A stretch of DNA of 64,000 nucleotides, from contig OU342816.1 of assembly GCA_910591455.2 (NCBI GenBank), forward strand, positions 13,830,638-13,894,637, written 5' to 3'. The notes under the pieces were generated by a model, which did not search any database, was not told the origin of the DNA, and saw only the letters and a program-made list of their open reading frames with translations. Positions 25,154-38,290 of the stretch are shown here, piece by piece. This DNA comes from Pholis gunnellus (Eukaryota > Chordata > Actinopteri > Perciformes > Pholidae). A program made the position numbers and the translations under genes. The stretch's first letter is position 1. Each line of letters starts with the position of its first letter.

Positions 25154-25440
25154 TAGTGCTGTTCTGATACAAGTATCGTAAAGGCTTTCAATTCAGCTTA
25201 AAATGCTGGATAAGGTGTCAGTGAGTTTGCGAGTCTCTGCACCGATCCTATATCATGTTGGCATATCATTTATCAACTCATTCACACTCCACAGGAACAA
25301 CAACATATGCACTTGCTACCTAATCCTTACACCCGGCCCGATACTGCACATGTGCAGCTCTCAACAGAGAGAAAGAAGCAAGATGGCTCACAGTTACTTC
25401 CATCATCAGCTCCGGGAAAAAAAAAACTGACTGCTGCATC
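25154..25440. mobile_element. Decayed hAT-related fragment
   Basis: Starts TAGTGCTGTTCTGATACAAG, like the TAG...CCGATACC ends of the family at 2388. It continues with CACCGATCC, CCCGATACTGCACATGTGCA and AAGAAGCAAGATGGC, words I associate with fish hAT elements. No matching right end or duplication was found. Confidence 0.45.
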
Positions 25441-28400
25441 CAAGATCTCTCAACACCTTTTAGACACGGAAGACATTTATCGAAAATGACTTTTTGTCAT
25501 TTAGATACAAGTGCCCGTTACATTAATGCTCCATATGACTTCTTTCAAACGTGACAGGGCTGAAAAAGCCACAAGATGGAGAAGTGGCAGCACTGCAGGA
25601 CAGTAGTGAATTTAATGATATGAGGTGAGAAAAGCGTCGTCAGACTACATCAGTGGTGGTATTTAAGAACCTATTTTGCAAGCGAAGCCACAATTAATGA
25701 CAAGCGTGAGTGCAAGAGATGCTACACCGCTTCTGAGAGTGAATCCCCTAATAAAGGTTGTCAACTTACTCCTAATTGTAAAGTTATAAACGACTGACGG
25801 AGCACAAGAGAGAGTGACAAGACATTATCTGGTCTATATGTCTTACATGCTAAGAAATTGTGTGTAAATCATTTTGTTCTATATTCATAATTTCATTTAT
25901 GCTGCCTTATTTGATCCAACCCAAGAAGAATCTCTTTAAAAAAGTCTTTATATCATTGCAGTTTTTTGTCACCGCTTCGTTGTTACAGTCACAAGCAAAG
26001 AAAAAGTATCCATTTACATTTGCACTAATTATCACCTCCCAAGCATGATTGCTACCGAAACACTTTTGGCTAGAAGAGCCTGGCTTCTCAGGTAATAGAA
26101 GGGGAATAATGCAAGGAACTTTTAATTGTGCTTCCTGAGCAGTAAGTCACTATTTCAAGCTAATCCTGGTTAGATACCCGGATTCCCCCAAAGCTTAGAA
26201 GGTAGGATTCACTCTCTAAAACCCTCAGTGTTGCTCAGAAAGCCATTTCAACCTCTCTGCTACAGTTCCACTCAGCGTGAAGTGCTTTCCCCTTTTGACA
26301 AATTCCCTTTATTCAGTGAGAGGCGACAATGAAGAAAGAATATGACCCAGAGGTTGCAGTTCAAATCCCCAGACTGGCAGGAGCAAATTTGACTGGAGAA
26401 AAAAATATCAAAGACCCCCTTGGCAAAACACAGAAACCTCAAATTCAAAGGGTGTTGTATTCGAACTGCTCAGCTACCTACTTAAGAACAAATCGTTCAA
26501 AGAGAGCAGTTCCTGTAGGTGAGCTAACTAAACAAAATCACAAGATCGAACAAATAGGGAAAGGAAAGAAAAACAATTCAGAACTGCTGGAGGAGTGCTA
26601 AGATGGTTATCTGCGACCCGACTTGTAAAACATGTTGGTTAAAACACAATGGACCCCATGAAGGAATATTTTCATATCCTTATCTTAACTTTACAGTGTT
26701 CGTGCCAAGTCAGATTCAGCAAACGCTCCGAACTAGAGATATCTGTGTCGAGACCAGCGTAAACGTGAAGAAAGCAACATGTGCGTAAAAGAACGCGTTC
26801 ATGAGAATGACCTAACTAACGCCCAGATAATTCCACATAGGACTCCTATCTCATATGACCTATACTGAAATCCTACTTTCGGAGATCCATAAAAGGAAAG
26901 TCTATAACACTGTCAGCAGTGGAATTAAAGGGCCTGCTAAAGCCGGGGAATGGGGGGGGAAATAACGAGTGCTGTTAATGCCATGTCACCTGAGGGTCGC
27001 ATTGTCTGTGAAATACATTTTTAAAATGGTTTGATACAAAAAACGTCTGCAATGGGAGAGGGGGAAATGATTTAAGTTGTTTTGCAGTTGAAAGATGTTC
27101 ATATTGATATTGTAATACAATAGAATCAATGACCAATATAAATGAATGGTGACAATGTTGGGCTATAATCTATTTATTCAAACAGGATCATGTCAACAAA
27201 ATTATGAAGTGTAATTAATATCGGATTTTCAAACTCAATGTTGCTTCAAAGTAATGAAATATTCAATCTATTAATGAAACAACTTGGCTAACAGCACACT
27301 AATTGCACATGACTCCTATGACAGGTCCGATCACTTGTATATTGTGTTCATACCGCAAAAGAAAATTAAAAATACACGAAAATTGGTGAATGGAGCAAGT
27401 TCTAATAAATCACTCCTACAAGCCACTTAAGAACGTACGAGTGGTTCTTGCATATAGAGGCCCAATAAAACAAGAGACATGGAAGTTGAATAATTTGACC
27501 TTTAAAAGCACTGTCGCTTTAATTAACGACCCCCAAAACAACTGTGGAAAAACAATGCGGCAGACGACTGATTAGTCAGTGTGACTCTGGTGTGTCACCA
27601 TGTGCTGGTACCGGCCTGCACACAGGTGGGAGCGAGTATATACGCAGCTCCCTGCAGTTTCCTCCCCCCCCGGGTTATTACTATAAATGACAGTGTGCTC
27701 TTAGTCAACCAGCCTGGTTAAATAAGGATTAGAGGGATAAGGAGAAAATAACTCCACACTTTTAAGGGCAGCAAACGGTGTTTGCAAAGTCTGCAACCAA
27801 AAGTGGATGCTCAGCTTTGCCTGCGAATAATTTGACATCCCCAGTTCCCCCCCTTTGTGTGATCACTCTTTTTTTCTTCATTTTAACTAGACCTAAAGAC
27901 ACTTTCAGTGAAGTGTTGGAACGGTGGGAACAAAGACTAAGCAGAGCGTGTAAGATCACACGTATAAAGTATTTCTGTTAAAGCCCATCTCTGAGACAAA
28001 CACCAGCCCTGCTGCTCCCTCTTCCCCCTGCCTCTCTTTTGGTTTGTGCATCAAAAGACCCTGCCAACTGAAAATAGCACGTCAACATTTCTCTTTCGTC
28101 TTGTTGTGTCTTTCTATTTTTTTTTTTTTTCATTCTCGACAATGTTGCCAGTTTGCTAGATTTCTGTTTTGCCTCTGCTCCTGCTTTCTTGATCTGTGAG
28201 AGGTTACATCGCATCGAGTGAGACGTTTGGCTCATGCGTGTGTGCGTCTGTGTGAGTGCAGTAGCAGAGCTTTGGTGGTCTATAAAAAGCAGCCAGACGA
28301 AGTCTTCCCTCTCTCCTCATGCATTATGCATCGGCATCACCTTCCATCAAGTGACAGAAAAACCTCAAAGATGTCTAACTTTAGCCTCCATTCTGAAAGC

Positions 28401-29219
28401 TAAACAGAGGAGGAGATGTGTTATTTTGACTGCCACAGTCGAGCTAAGCACCTGTTACATCAATAAAAGCTGCATTTCGCAACGACAACGACAACCTGTG
28501 TGATGGCAAAGCACTCACAAAATAAAGAGCGGTTGAATACAGATAGAAGCAGGGAGTGCCTGAGTGGAGGAAGAGTTCAAATACGATAAGATAACATTGG
28601 ATCAAACTTTGACCTTGAGGAGAAGTTTTGTCCTTGCTGTGGCATTTAATGGCAAACGCAGAATCCTAAAGGCTCGATGTGAAAACAGCGTCGCAAACGT
28701 TTCTACAAGACGGGCACGGTGGGTGTGAACATGTTTATAAGAAACTTTTGGGGAATTTCTTTCAGAATTCTTTTGAATCTGTAAATACTAAATTCGGGCA
28801 AAACAGGAGCTTACCGTCACATAGACAAAGCAGTGTTAGTTAATCTAAAAATCCCCATGTGTTGTTCAGTGCTTCATGCAGGTCAGTTCTGGTTTAACTT
28901 CCCTCTGTGGGTCACTACGACAGGTCACCTTCCATGATAAAGTATCCTAACTCACAGTGTCACCGGCTTTAATTTTTCTATTTCCTCTTGCATTATTTTA
29001 TTCTGACTGTTAAGTAAAAAAAAAAAATAATAAAAATAACAGGCTCATGACAGACTGACCGATTTATACAGAATGACTTCCAAATAACATTTTAAAGATC
29101 TACAGATCTATAGTTGGTGGCATTCTGAAAGCCTTATAGTCCCAGAACTGACACACACTTGTGTGCTATAAAAATCAAGTGTAGAGTACAAGAAAGAGGA
29201 ATATAAATAAATAAGTAGG

Positions 29220-29220
<1 letters not shown>
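25441..29220. other. Intronic stretch with no recognised gene
   Basis: Mixed A+T-rich sequence with a T-rich run (about 28117-28130) and an A-rich run (about 29017-29036). GTTCAAATCCC near 26360 resembles a tRNA B box but no tRNA folds around it. Open frames here, including one of 90 codons at 26329-26601, are not recognised. Confidence 0.4.

Positions 29221-29255
<35 letters not shown>
29221..29255. repeat. (TA)n microsatellite
   Basis: Uninterrupted TA run of about 17 units. Confidence 0.96.
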
Positions 29256-29258
<3 letters not shown>

Positions 29259-29805
29259 GAAGCGCAGACCCATGACATGCGATTGCTACAAAATATAATT
29301 ATGACTACAACTACTGACCAGATGTTGCTTATCTCAGGAAATACTGGCGAACTGTCAACATTTCATCGAGGGCAGTGTCCCAACTTCATAACGCTGCTCA
29401 GTGTAAACACTCTTGTTTACCTGGAAACGGGAGAGAGACCTTGTGATCGTATTTTTCGTAGCCAGCGCGAGCCAGAGCAGACCAGTGCGATTATTTTGGT
29501 GTTTGGACACAGCTTTCAAGCTATTATGCAATGCCTCTGGGATTGATTTACTGTACTCCTCGAGAAATGCCGGACAGATCACATTCTTGGAGAAAAAGAT
29601 AGTGGCAGGCCAGTGTGCAAGCGCATCTCAGAGAGAGTCTGTCTCTCCGTTCAAAATAACACGGGTGAGATTATTAGCAGGAATGACTGCATCTATGCTG
29701 AGGGAAATAAGAGTGCTAAAAAAGAAGAAAAAGATACCTTTGCAGGGACTTATTGACACTAGAGATGGCCGCAGGCAGGTTGTTTTGACGTGTCTGACCT
29801 TAGGA

Positions 29806-29811
<6 letters not shown>
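29256..29811. other. Intronic stretch with no recognised gene
   Basis: A 192-codon open frame (29413-29991) starts here, crosses the adjacent TG repeat and matches nothing known; I treat it as chance. Confidence 0.4.

Positions 29812-29847
<36 letters not shown>
29812..29847. repeat. (TG)n microsatellite, about 18 units
   Basis: Perfect TG run followed by G-rich sequence (GGCGGCGGTGGCG near 29870). Confidence 0.96.
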
Positions 29848-29848
<1 letters not shown>

Positions 29849-30264
29849 AGGCTTGGGGAGGTTCAGGTGGCGGCGGTGGCGCTAGGCCATCTGCACTGTC
29901 ATTCACCGCACGTCCGCCTTCCAAGAGTTGCACAGCAGCACCCACGGGCATCCCAAACAGCCCCAGCCGGAGCTCTGCGGGGCTGCAGTAAACAAGTCGC
30001 TCTCATCTCAAAGAGAGAGAGAGAGCGAGAGTGTGTGTCGGGGTGAGTGTGTGATACTTCGGTATGTTCCTGTATACATCATAGCTACCATAGCACGAGT
30101 GGTTTTGTTTGCTTTTTACCTGGCAACAGTACACGGCGCGTTACGTACCAGCCCCGTCTCCTAAAAATGATGCTTATACAAAAGTGCATTGTGTATTACG
30201 TTTTGAGGGAAATGTATTTTGTCATTGGTTTGCTTTCGACGTCTCACAAATAAGTTTCAATTGA

Positions 30265-30510
30265 GTTTTCCGTAGAGAGATGGTCGGACTGTTTGATGGG
30301 GCTTCAATCCAAGAGACTCCTGTTCATGTCCTGTGTTAACAAAGTCCTTTTGTTGTATAGACATAACCAATAACCACAAAGTTACAAACTGTTTAAATCT
30401 GCGACAGTAATCCCTGAGAAAATACGTTTCCCTTGAAACTAATTTGAGAGAAGTTTAGTTGTAAGGGAAGGTCATTTTGTAGGAGACAGGTTTGTATATG
30501 GCCTTTTTTT
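30265..30510. repeat. Unclassified interspersed repeat, family B copy 2
   Basis: Homologous to 5145-5470: AAGAGACTCCTGTT, AGACATAACCA, CAGTAATCCCTGAGAAAAT, GAAGTTTAGTTGTAAGG and TTTTGTAGGAGACAGG follow in the same order. Copy 1 carries an additional stretch near 5275-5330. Both copies read in the same direction. Confidence 0.65.
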
Positions 30511-32867
30511 ACAGCTATAACGACTGAGTATTTATACACTTAAATGCTCTTAACCTTCCTAATGTTATACAATGCTAACCAATAATGATTAATGTCAATA
30601 CATTTTCTGGGGGGGGGGGGATTTTGACCTGGCTTATACATGTTGTATACTCAATTATTACTCCCTTTGATAAATCAATAGAGTATTACAAGTAAATGTT
30701 TTGTAGCCCTAGTCCTACATAGACAATTGCATAAACAACATATTCTCTGGGAACCACACTTCCAACTAAACTTTCCTTTCATAAAATAAAATAAAGTCTT
30801 ACTCTTATGGGAAACAAACTGTATTAAATATGACTTACGACAGAGTAAGCTAACTCAAAAGGAAGCAGAAAGATAATGAAGCATGACAATTGCTCCTATT
30901 TCTGGCAGTCCCCTGATATTCCCTGGAGGTTCCTAAACCTGACTTTTTGGATTCATTGGTGTATATTATGTAACCGCAGCTCGCTCTGCTCTTATTTATA
31001 CCTGATGTCTCTTCTTTGCTGCTGTCAAAAGGCAGCATCTTTCATGCCTCATCGTATCTGACCTAAAACGTGTTGTTAACCATGGATAAACATATTGCCT
31101 CTTGACTGCCACATCCTATATTAGTACCTTCATCTCTGCACAGCACACTATTAAAAGGGAGAAAACTTCAGCGAGTGAGTATGACAGCTGAACAGCAGCC
31201 AGTGAATGGATTGGGCGGTCTGTGCCAAGAATTTCCGTCGGCTTGAATCAGTGCTTTTGCCCACAGAGTGGAGGGTCATGTGAGAGTTTGGGTTTGTGTG
31301 TGTGTGTGTGTAAAATATATCTGATAACGGAGAGATCGGTGGCTTTTTTTCTCCCCTTTTTTAATTCCTCTAGTGCCGTTTTGTGCTGGGTCAGTTCGTG
31401 CTGCCTGGTGGCAGCCCAGTTAATGATGTTGGTGTAATGCAGAAAGTAGAGAAGAAGATTGAGTATTACTTATGCATCAGGTACACTGTGCAATTCCAAA
31501 AGGCAAATGTGAGAGGTTTTAATGCTGCCAGGCACTAAATTTAAGACCAATTTAAAAACAAAGCTGTGACAAGCAGCCTTTTTTCTAAAGTTGTTAAAAA
31601 ATGAGCAGAATAAGAAAAAGAGCAGCAGCAGGTGAATGATAAGGAGTACGATGTGCTGCTGGGTTTAGTGGAGGAATAGGATGAACATTATTCTTTGTAA
31701 GTACAATGCACTCTGTACAGGAACTTGGGTGGAAAAAGACAATTTGACAACAAGATTTAACATAGTAATTATTTTTTTATGAGAAGCACCCCAGTGCAAA
31801 AACATTGGTTTTTTTTGGACTGGTCAATTTTGCTTCCATAATATGTCTTCTTTCAGACTAGTGTTAAGAAAACATCCAAAATACTCCGTAAACAAGATTT
31901 TTTTTAACCTGGCTTTATCCAATGTTCAGGTTTCTTTTCTGGAAATGTTTGTGAATTAGCAAGATAATGGCAAAAGTTATAGTACAACAAATGTATTGTC
32001 CGAATGTAAGTAACCACTTGGGGAAGTGCCATATTCGTATCTATTAGTTAATTGTTTTACCCAATTGACCTGGGGTGGTGCCACCTAAACCCTGGAGTGA
32101 TTTTAACACAGTATAAGGACGTTGCAACACATTGCATTGAGTTAATGTCACTGCTATGGATATAGAGGTAGAGGGGACCATGAGACATGAGCTCCAACAA
32201 GAAGCGAGGGAGGGAGGGGAAATATACTGTGTGAGGGAAAGGATAAAATATGTGCTGACAGCTTTTTGGCCAGAGGGCTAGAACACTGAAATAGTAGCGT
32301 CTGGGTGTCAGGCTGGGGTCGCTCCCTTCACTCGAGAGCAGACTTTACCCGACCCCGGCTAAGGAAACATCACACACCACTACACTCAACTGATAATGTA
32401 GTATCTGACAGATAATGTACTAACTTGTCCAAATGTGACACTAATGCATCTTGGAATGGGTCGACACTGTATGGGAAGACTTCTCAATAGAATAAATTCA
32501 TTGTTTCTTTTGCATCAAGCAGGAATTGTTTCTTCATGAAGACATACTGAAAATACTGTAAAAGAAACCCTAACTGAATTAGTGCATTTCAACTCTGTTT
32601 GGGAACAACTTGGGAAGTAATAATATTTGATTATGTAATCATTTTGACAATGTATTATTCAGCCGTCTGCTGCAGTGACTTTGTGCGGTGGTTTGGACTG
32701 GCGGTGAGAGGAGGGTGGGTGTACCTTTTCTTTACAACTGGTTAGAGAAAGTATGAAGAAAAAAAATCAATATGACTGCTAATGCTGTGACTCACCAGAC
32801 GCTCAGGGAAGAGGAATCGAGAGACACACAACGAACAGGACCTTTAAATGTTCTTCATGGCACAACC
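30511..32867. other. Intronic stretch with no recognised gene
   Basis: G12 run at about 30609-30620, a short (GT)n near 31294-31310 and T-rich runs. No exon or transposon ends recognised. Confidence 0.4.
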
Positions 32868-32906
32868 CGCGCGCGTGCGTGCGTGTGTGTGTGTGTGTGT
32901 GTGTGT
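32868..32906. repeat. (GC)n-(GT)n compound microsatellite
   Basis: CCCGCGCGCGTGCGTGCG passing into a perfect GT run. The alternating purine-pyrimidine pattern could form Z-DNA. Confidence 0.93.
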
Positions 32907-33500
32907 CGCCAACTACTAGGGGCAGGTGATGGAGCTAAAAAAAACTCAGGAGTATATGTAATCAAATATTGTCATAAAATTTGTTCTGCTCAAAGTGTGC
33001 GCAATGGCCTGAGCACACTGTGTTCTTCAGTTCACTGAAATCCCTCAAATTCCTATAATAAAAGATACTGAGAACATGACCTCTGTGTACTTGTTGTTAG
33101 CTGCAGCCAAAGTGATTACAGGACATTATTTGCAATGTAGGTGAGGCCGGGAAAAATAAAATAAAAAAAGATATTGCTCTTGAAAAACACACCAAACTGC
33201 CCGTCAGACAATGCACAAAAGAAAGACTATATGCAATCGTACCACAGATTTTCAAGGTGCTCATATGGCGTAAGCTGTCTGTCACATTCATTTTAAAAAA
33301 ACAAGTCACGCAATTTAACAGGAACTTAGTCATACTTAAAAGGCCAACATTTGAAAAAGATGGTGGCCAACTATGTCTCAGTATAGCATAGAAAGAGACG
33401 ACTGAAACAGGAAACGGCATCTTTCAGGAAATACGTGTATGATTTGATGTTTATGCTGTCGTGAAATGTCAAACTGTGGCTTTAAGAGGTACGAGAAGAC

Positions 33501-33501
<1 letters not shown>
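32907..33501. other. Intronic stretch with no recognised gene
   Basis: A+T-rich sequence; nothing recognised. Confidence 0.4.

Positions 33502-33534
<33 letters not shown>
33502..33534. repeat. (AC)n microsatellite
   Basis: About 16 AC units, then a degenerate continuation to about 33555. Confidence 0.95.
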
Positions 33535-33535
<1 letters not shown>

Positions 33536-33714
33536 CCACACATACACACAAACACTCTAACCACTTCTTTTACAAAGAAAACTATCCCTTTCTCTTACAG
33601 AACAGCAAATCAAACAGCTGCTCAGAAAATGTCCCAACCTACTTGAACAGAGCGGGCATCTTAGCGTGTCTCATGGTTGGTTAAATATTTGCCAGCTGGG
33701 GTGCTTTACTCTGC

Positions 33715-33743
<29 letters not shown>
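33715..33743. repeat. (TG)n microsatellite
   Basis: Perfect TG run of about 14 units, roughly 180 bp from the AC run at 33502. Confidence 0.95.
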
Positions 33744-33746
<3 letters not shown>

Positions 33747-33779
33747 GCCTGCTTGTCATGAAAAGCACAGTTCAGGTGC

Positions 33780-34080
33780 TGAATCAATCATACATGTAGA
33801 TAGAATCCAATAAGCACGGAGCGAGACTGCAGCTGGGGTCTACGGAGACAAGGGACAGAGAGCGAGCAGCGATGCCCATGTTGGCTGAGCTCGCTCGATC
33901 ACCCCGTCTCAGCAGATGCCATGTTACAGAGAGGGTAATTAATAGCCCAGTGGGGCCTGGGTGAGAATCGCCAAGACACCCTCTTGCACACACGTACACA
34001 CGCACACAAAATAATAATGTCTCCATTTGCCCCCCGGAGCAGCTTTGCGCCAACTAGCCTTCACCTCATTATGCCAATCA
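33780..34080. promoter_or_regulatory. Non-repetitive, moderately G+C-rich block: possible conserved non-coding element
   Basis: Dense, non-repetitive sequence with TAATTAATAG (about 33937) and GAGCTCGCTCG (about 33887) motifs, followed by a long G run. The call rests on sequence style and on ZBTB16 being known for conserved intronic elements; no alignment was possible. Confidence 0.2.
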
Positions 34081-34089
34081 AATCGACCA

Positions 34090-34112
34090 GGGGGGGGGGG
34101 GGGGGGGGGGGG
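34090..34112. repeat. Homopolymer G23
   Basis: Twenty-three consecutive G, directly visible. Quadruplex-capable if the length is real. Confidence 0.95.
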
Positions 34113-35047
34113 AGTGTAGAGGGGAGGGAACAAGCTGTCCTCTCTCATTTGGCCACACTCACTTCCACAGTCCATGTGTTCATTATAGAGAAAGATTTGA
34201 TCTTAATAACAACGTCACCACTCTGAGCTGTCAGGAAACAGCCAAAGCGCTGCGGTTTTTCTCCGCCCGATTGTACCTCGGTTTGGTAACAAGCCACTCA
34301 CCACCACTCCTCTTCCAAGCAGCTAAAAATGTTGGATTTATCAGCTGCCAGTGCTGAGCCACACACCCTGAGCTGCAGCTGGCTTTTCACAGTTCACTTT
34401 GCCTTTTTCCCTCGTAACTGTGCAGGGTAAACTATTTACAGTCTGGGTGCCAGCAAACTACTTTAAAATAACAGGGATTTAGGTGGAAACAAATACACAA
34501 CTGAAACTTTGTCATGTCAACTTCATCTTTACTTTCAGCGCAAAAGTAAAAGTGTTTGATGGGACAGAAATATTTTCTGGAAATGTGTCCCGATGACAGA
34601 ACTTTAAAGAGGACATGCGTATAAGGAAAAAACGTTTTCGGTGCTTGTGCAGATACATCTGGTAATCTGGAGAACCTGCCGTACAGCTAATAAAATGTGG
34701 CTCCACTTCCTATACGGCTTGAAATCTACTTTTGCGAAGGTGCACCATATTTTTTAATATCCCAGGTCTACATGTTCTAAAAGAAACCCAAAATACAAGT
34801 ATGAGCATGATGAGTCTCCATTAAAAAACGGTTGTAAAAATACAGTTGACTGACTTCTACCTGTGGGCATGAATGTTGATGTAGCGTCATGTCAGCTGGA
34901 TATGTAAATAGGAATCTTCCTCTGAATGGCCACAAATCATCGGGCCTCATGCAAGAACAGCTCCTTGAACAGGCTTGTACGAGATCTTGGAGGACTAATT
35001 TACAAACATAATTAGTTTCTCCACTACGACAAAAAAAAGTAATAGAA
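34113..35047. other. Intronic stretch with no recognised gene
   Basis: No exon or repeat recognised. Confidence 0.4.
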
Positions 35048-35215
35048 AGTTAAAAGGTGCAAGATACGAGATTGGGAGCTTTGCCTCTCAACGACTCAAC
35101 ATGGCAAAGGCGAGCTGGCGGCTCACAACTAACGGTGCTAAAGGTGCTAACAGCACATATAATGGCAAAAGTCGTGGTGTGGTCCAGCAACGATAACCAA
35201 CATGGCTGAAGAGGA
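35048..35215 (+). repeat. Unclassified interspersed repeat, family A copy 3
   Basis: Starts AAAAGGTGCAAGATACGAG, then CTCAACATGGCAAAGG, GAGCTGGCGGCTCAC, and GCTAACAGCA. Same order as copies 1 and 2 but more diverged at the 3' side. Confidence 0.65.
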
Positions 35216-37149
35216 CCTTTATCCCAGAACATTCAAGTAAATGAATTACTGGCTACACCTTTGAATACAACTGGAGGGCACACAAAATCTATTTCCTTAT
35301 ATTTTCCCCTTGGAATTATGTGAGAGTTTTACATTTGCCCCTCAATGTTCACCACCAACACCACATCAAACGAAACACCCTGACCTGCCGTCTTCAGGCA
35401 GCAGGGGAGGTATAAGGAGATGTACTTAGTGGCAGCCAGCCTCTGCAGAGGGTCTTCTTTGGTGTCAGGACAGTGTTTAAACCGTTTCGGTAAACAGCAT
35501 CGGTCCATTTCTTCCCCTGTAGCCTCATTGAAATCAGCTTCTTAACAAACACATCTCCATCCTCTTATTTTGTCGCTGACCCGCTCCTACACCCAACCCC
35601 CCCCCCCTCCCTCCCTCACACACACCCACTGCCACAACCAAACTTCCCCCTGAGTGTTACCTGAGACAAGCAATTTACCTTTTTTGTTGTTTGCCTGACC
35701 TAGAGAAAACAATTTCAGAGGGGTCTTCCTGCGCTCTTAACAGCCCTTCGTTTGAACAGGTAAAGGCGACTGGCGTGCCACAATGGCTTTTTTTTCCCCT
35801 CCTAGAAGATGAATTGGCGAGCTGTCAGCTTCAGACAGGCAGAGTAGCAGTGTTTCTGTAATGGGACACTGGAAGTGTCTTTGATTAATGGAAGAGCCAT
35901 ACTGAGCTGTTAGCGAACCCGCCGTGGCCCAGCGAGAGCGATTGAGCGGCGGATACATGCCGACAGATGTGCGAGGGAGCGCGGGCCTCGATACCAGCAG
36001 AGAAGGAAGAAGAGGAAGGGGAGGAGGGGAGGATAGAAAACGGTAGTCTACCTGGCTTGCAGCCATTTTTAACTTGAAGCCTATTGTCCCATCTTCTTTC
36101 ATTATACAGATTGATTTGGACTTGAATCTTGTCAATTGCTTCACTAAAGAGCTGCAAAGATATGCAATGAAAGAGTTTGAAAAAATTCAACAACGTTGTG
36201 TAATATTGTATAAAGTAATCAGCTTTAACACACAAACGAAGCATACATTTCTCATAAGGAGCCATTAAATAATGTTAGAACAGCGCCTGTCCTCAAAGAA
36301 GAATTGATCAGGGAGAAACTATTATCAAAAGAGTTCAGACAAATGCTGCCACTGTTTGCAAGGATGTCAATTTGAGTTGCTTTCATTCTTTTTGGCAGAG
36401 AGCTACTGAAAGCAGCTCTGCAAAGCCACAAAGCTACAGTCAGGGGAGACCAGACGTCCTCGGAACTTTTGGAAAAACCCAAATCAAAAAAAGACAGATT
36501 TTTAACTGTAGTAGGGACACGGGCATCACATGTCGCTGACTCTGTGCTGCTGTTGTCTCTACATCTATTCTGGTAAGAGAAATCTCAGCCGAGAGCGAGA
36601 TGTTTCCTTTCTTCTCATCTCAAAATACATTTTGCTCAGTCTCTCATTTACACTTTCTCGCCTTTTGGCTCTAGTTGATAAACAAATCTAAAAAAAGGAG
36701 AACTATCCTGTAGAAAACACAACAAAATATTTTTTTAATCCCCTGCTATTTACCTGAAACCCATCAGTGGAGAAGAGGCACATTAGAGCACAGAGTTGTA
36801 CTGTAAACAGGCAGTGTCTAATTCCTCTCAGTACAAATATGTGAGAATAAACACTGATCTTTGAGAACAGCCGAGTAGACTCGTGTGGATTTCTTCCCCT
36901 CGCAAAAGATGGCAAAATATAAATACTTTTTACGCATTTTAAATGTTCACTGATAAAAATGGAACAAAACCATCCATCCGTGACGACCGCTGTTTACAAG
37001 ACAGCTGGGACAGAGGCTTCCAGGCTGCGCTCTCGCTGCTTTTTTTTTGGAAAAAATGCATGTTTATTGGAATTGTGGCATTGCTGTGTTTTAAATGGAA
37101 GGAACAACATTTTACAAGGTAATTAGTCAGGCTATAATCCCACACTCAG

Positions 37150-37150
<1 letters not shown>
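35216..37150. other. Intronic stretch; CpG-richer patch near 35900-36060
   Basis: A C-rich run lies near 35597-35606. The patch at about 35900-36060 (GAACCCGCCGTGGCCCAGCG and GAGGGAGCGCGGGCC) is richer in G+C and CpG and could be regulatory. The rest shows no exon or named repeat. Confidence 0.35.

Positions 37151-37180
<30 letters not shown>
37151..37180. repeat. (CA)n microsatellite
   Basis: Perfect CA run of 15 units. Confidence 0.96.
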
Positions 37181-37183
<3 letters not shown>

Positions 37184-38129
37184 AACACTGCGTCCTAATA
37201 CTATCATGTGACAAACTACTTTTGTCACTTTAAATTCTGCCAAAATGTGTCATGCAGAAACCTCCTTGAGAAGGATGGAAATACTTCTGAGGAAAAAGAC
37301 AAAAAAATAAAATCTCCTGATAAATACAACAACCAGTACCTGCATTTTGAGGTAGCATGACAGGTTTTCAAGGTTTCCATGACAAATGAAACTGACAAGT
37401 TTTCTTCAAATCCTCTTCCTGCTGCAATCTCATTATCAGCTCCAACAGGGATTGGAGGGATTTTAGGTGAGGGCCATGATGGGGGTTGGGGATGGGTGTT
37501 TATGTTGGCCCTTGTTTCCAGGGTTGGAAACCGTCCCGAGGGAGCGCATTCCTCACCCAAAGCACGACTAAAGGTATGTGAACCATCTGGACAAAGCCAT
37601 AAGCCACAATGGCCCTACACAGGCCCGTCCATGTGGTCCGACGGCCAGTCAGCGCTCTCACACTGTCGTCTTTTTCATTCCCCCGGCGCTGGAGGCATGG
37701 AGCTAGATATCCATCGGCTCCACTATGGGCCAGCCATCACTTCCACTGTGCGTGTGTGTGTGTTCCATGGTTCCTTCCTCCTGGCTCAGCCAGGGTGAAC
37801 AGGGTCATTTGTGAGGCCCACTGTGATGCCCGCACGACTGTGTGGATGTAAAGAATGCTGCCAAAGGTCAATATATCATTAGCTGAATGTCCAATGAGAC
37901 AATTGTTTCCTCATTCGCCTGTTTATCACCATTTCAAATCATCATATGACTCCCGAACGCAAAAATGGCATACATACCCGCAATGAATGCACAAGTGACA
38001 AACGAAAGGCATGCTCACCAATTCCTTATATTACAAAATGCTGATTTTAGCTGATTTCTTCAGTCCACAACTAAATATGAACAAGTCCGTCCTGTTCAGG
38101 AAGTTATACTGACATGGGATTTTGGAAGC
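37181..38129. other. Intronic stretch; unrecognised 139-codon open frame at 37379-37798
   Basis: The plus-strand frame at 37379-37798 shows no domain or splice support and no family I know. A short TG run near 37750 lies in it. Probably chance in a G+C-richer patch. Confidence 0.35.
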
Positions 38130-38290
38130 CAATTTAAATGTTCAGCTCACCCAAATTACAAAATAAAATACTTTGGCACTTCCATCTAGTTATGCAGATA
38201 GTTTTAGTTTACTTTGGCTGTTTAGGAGATACCGGTCTCTCAAGCCAGATATCTAAAAACGTACCTCTTCACCAGTGCCGTAAATTTGAC
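38130..38290. repeat. Possible interspersed-repeat fragment
   Basis: The order CTCACCCAAATTACAAAAT, CATCTAG, TAGTTTTAGTTTACTTTGGC and GGAGATACCGGTCTCTC resembles a widespread fish repeat I remember. No second copy is in the window, so this is by recognition only. Confidence 0.4.

Noticed and set aside
26350..26385. GTTCAAATCCC resembling a tRNA B box
   Set aside because: No matching A box, acceptor stem or anticodon arm could be built around it.
29413..29991. 192-codon plus-strand open frame
   Set aside because: It crosses a (TG)18 run and G-rich low-complexity DNA, has no domain and no splice support. Repeats of this kind keep frames open artificially.
37379..37798. 139-codon plus-strand open frame
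   Set aside because: No recognisable domain, includes a TG tract, and no exon signals were found.
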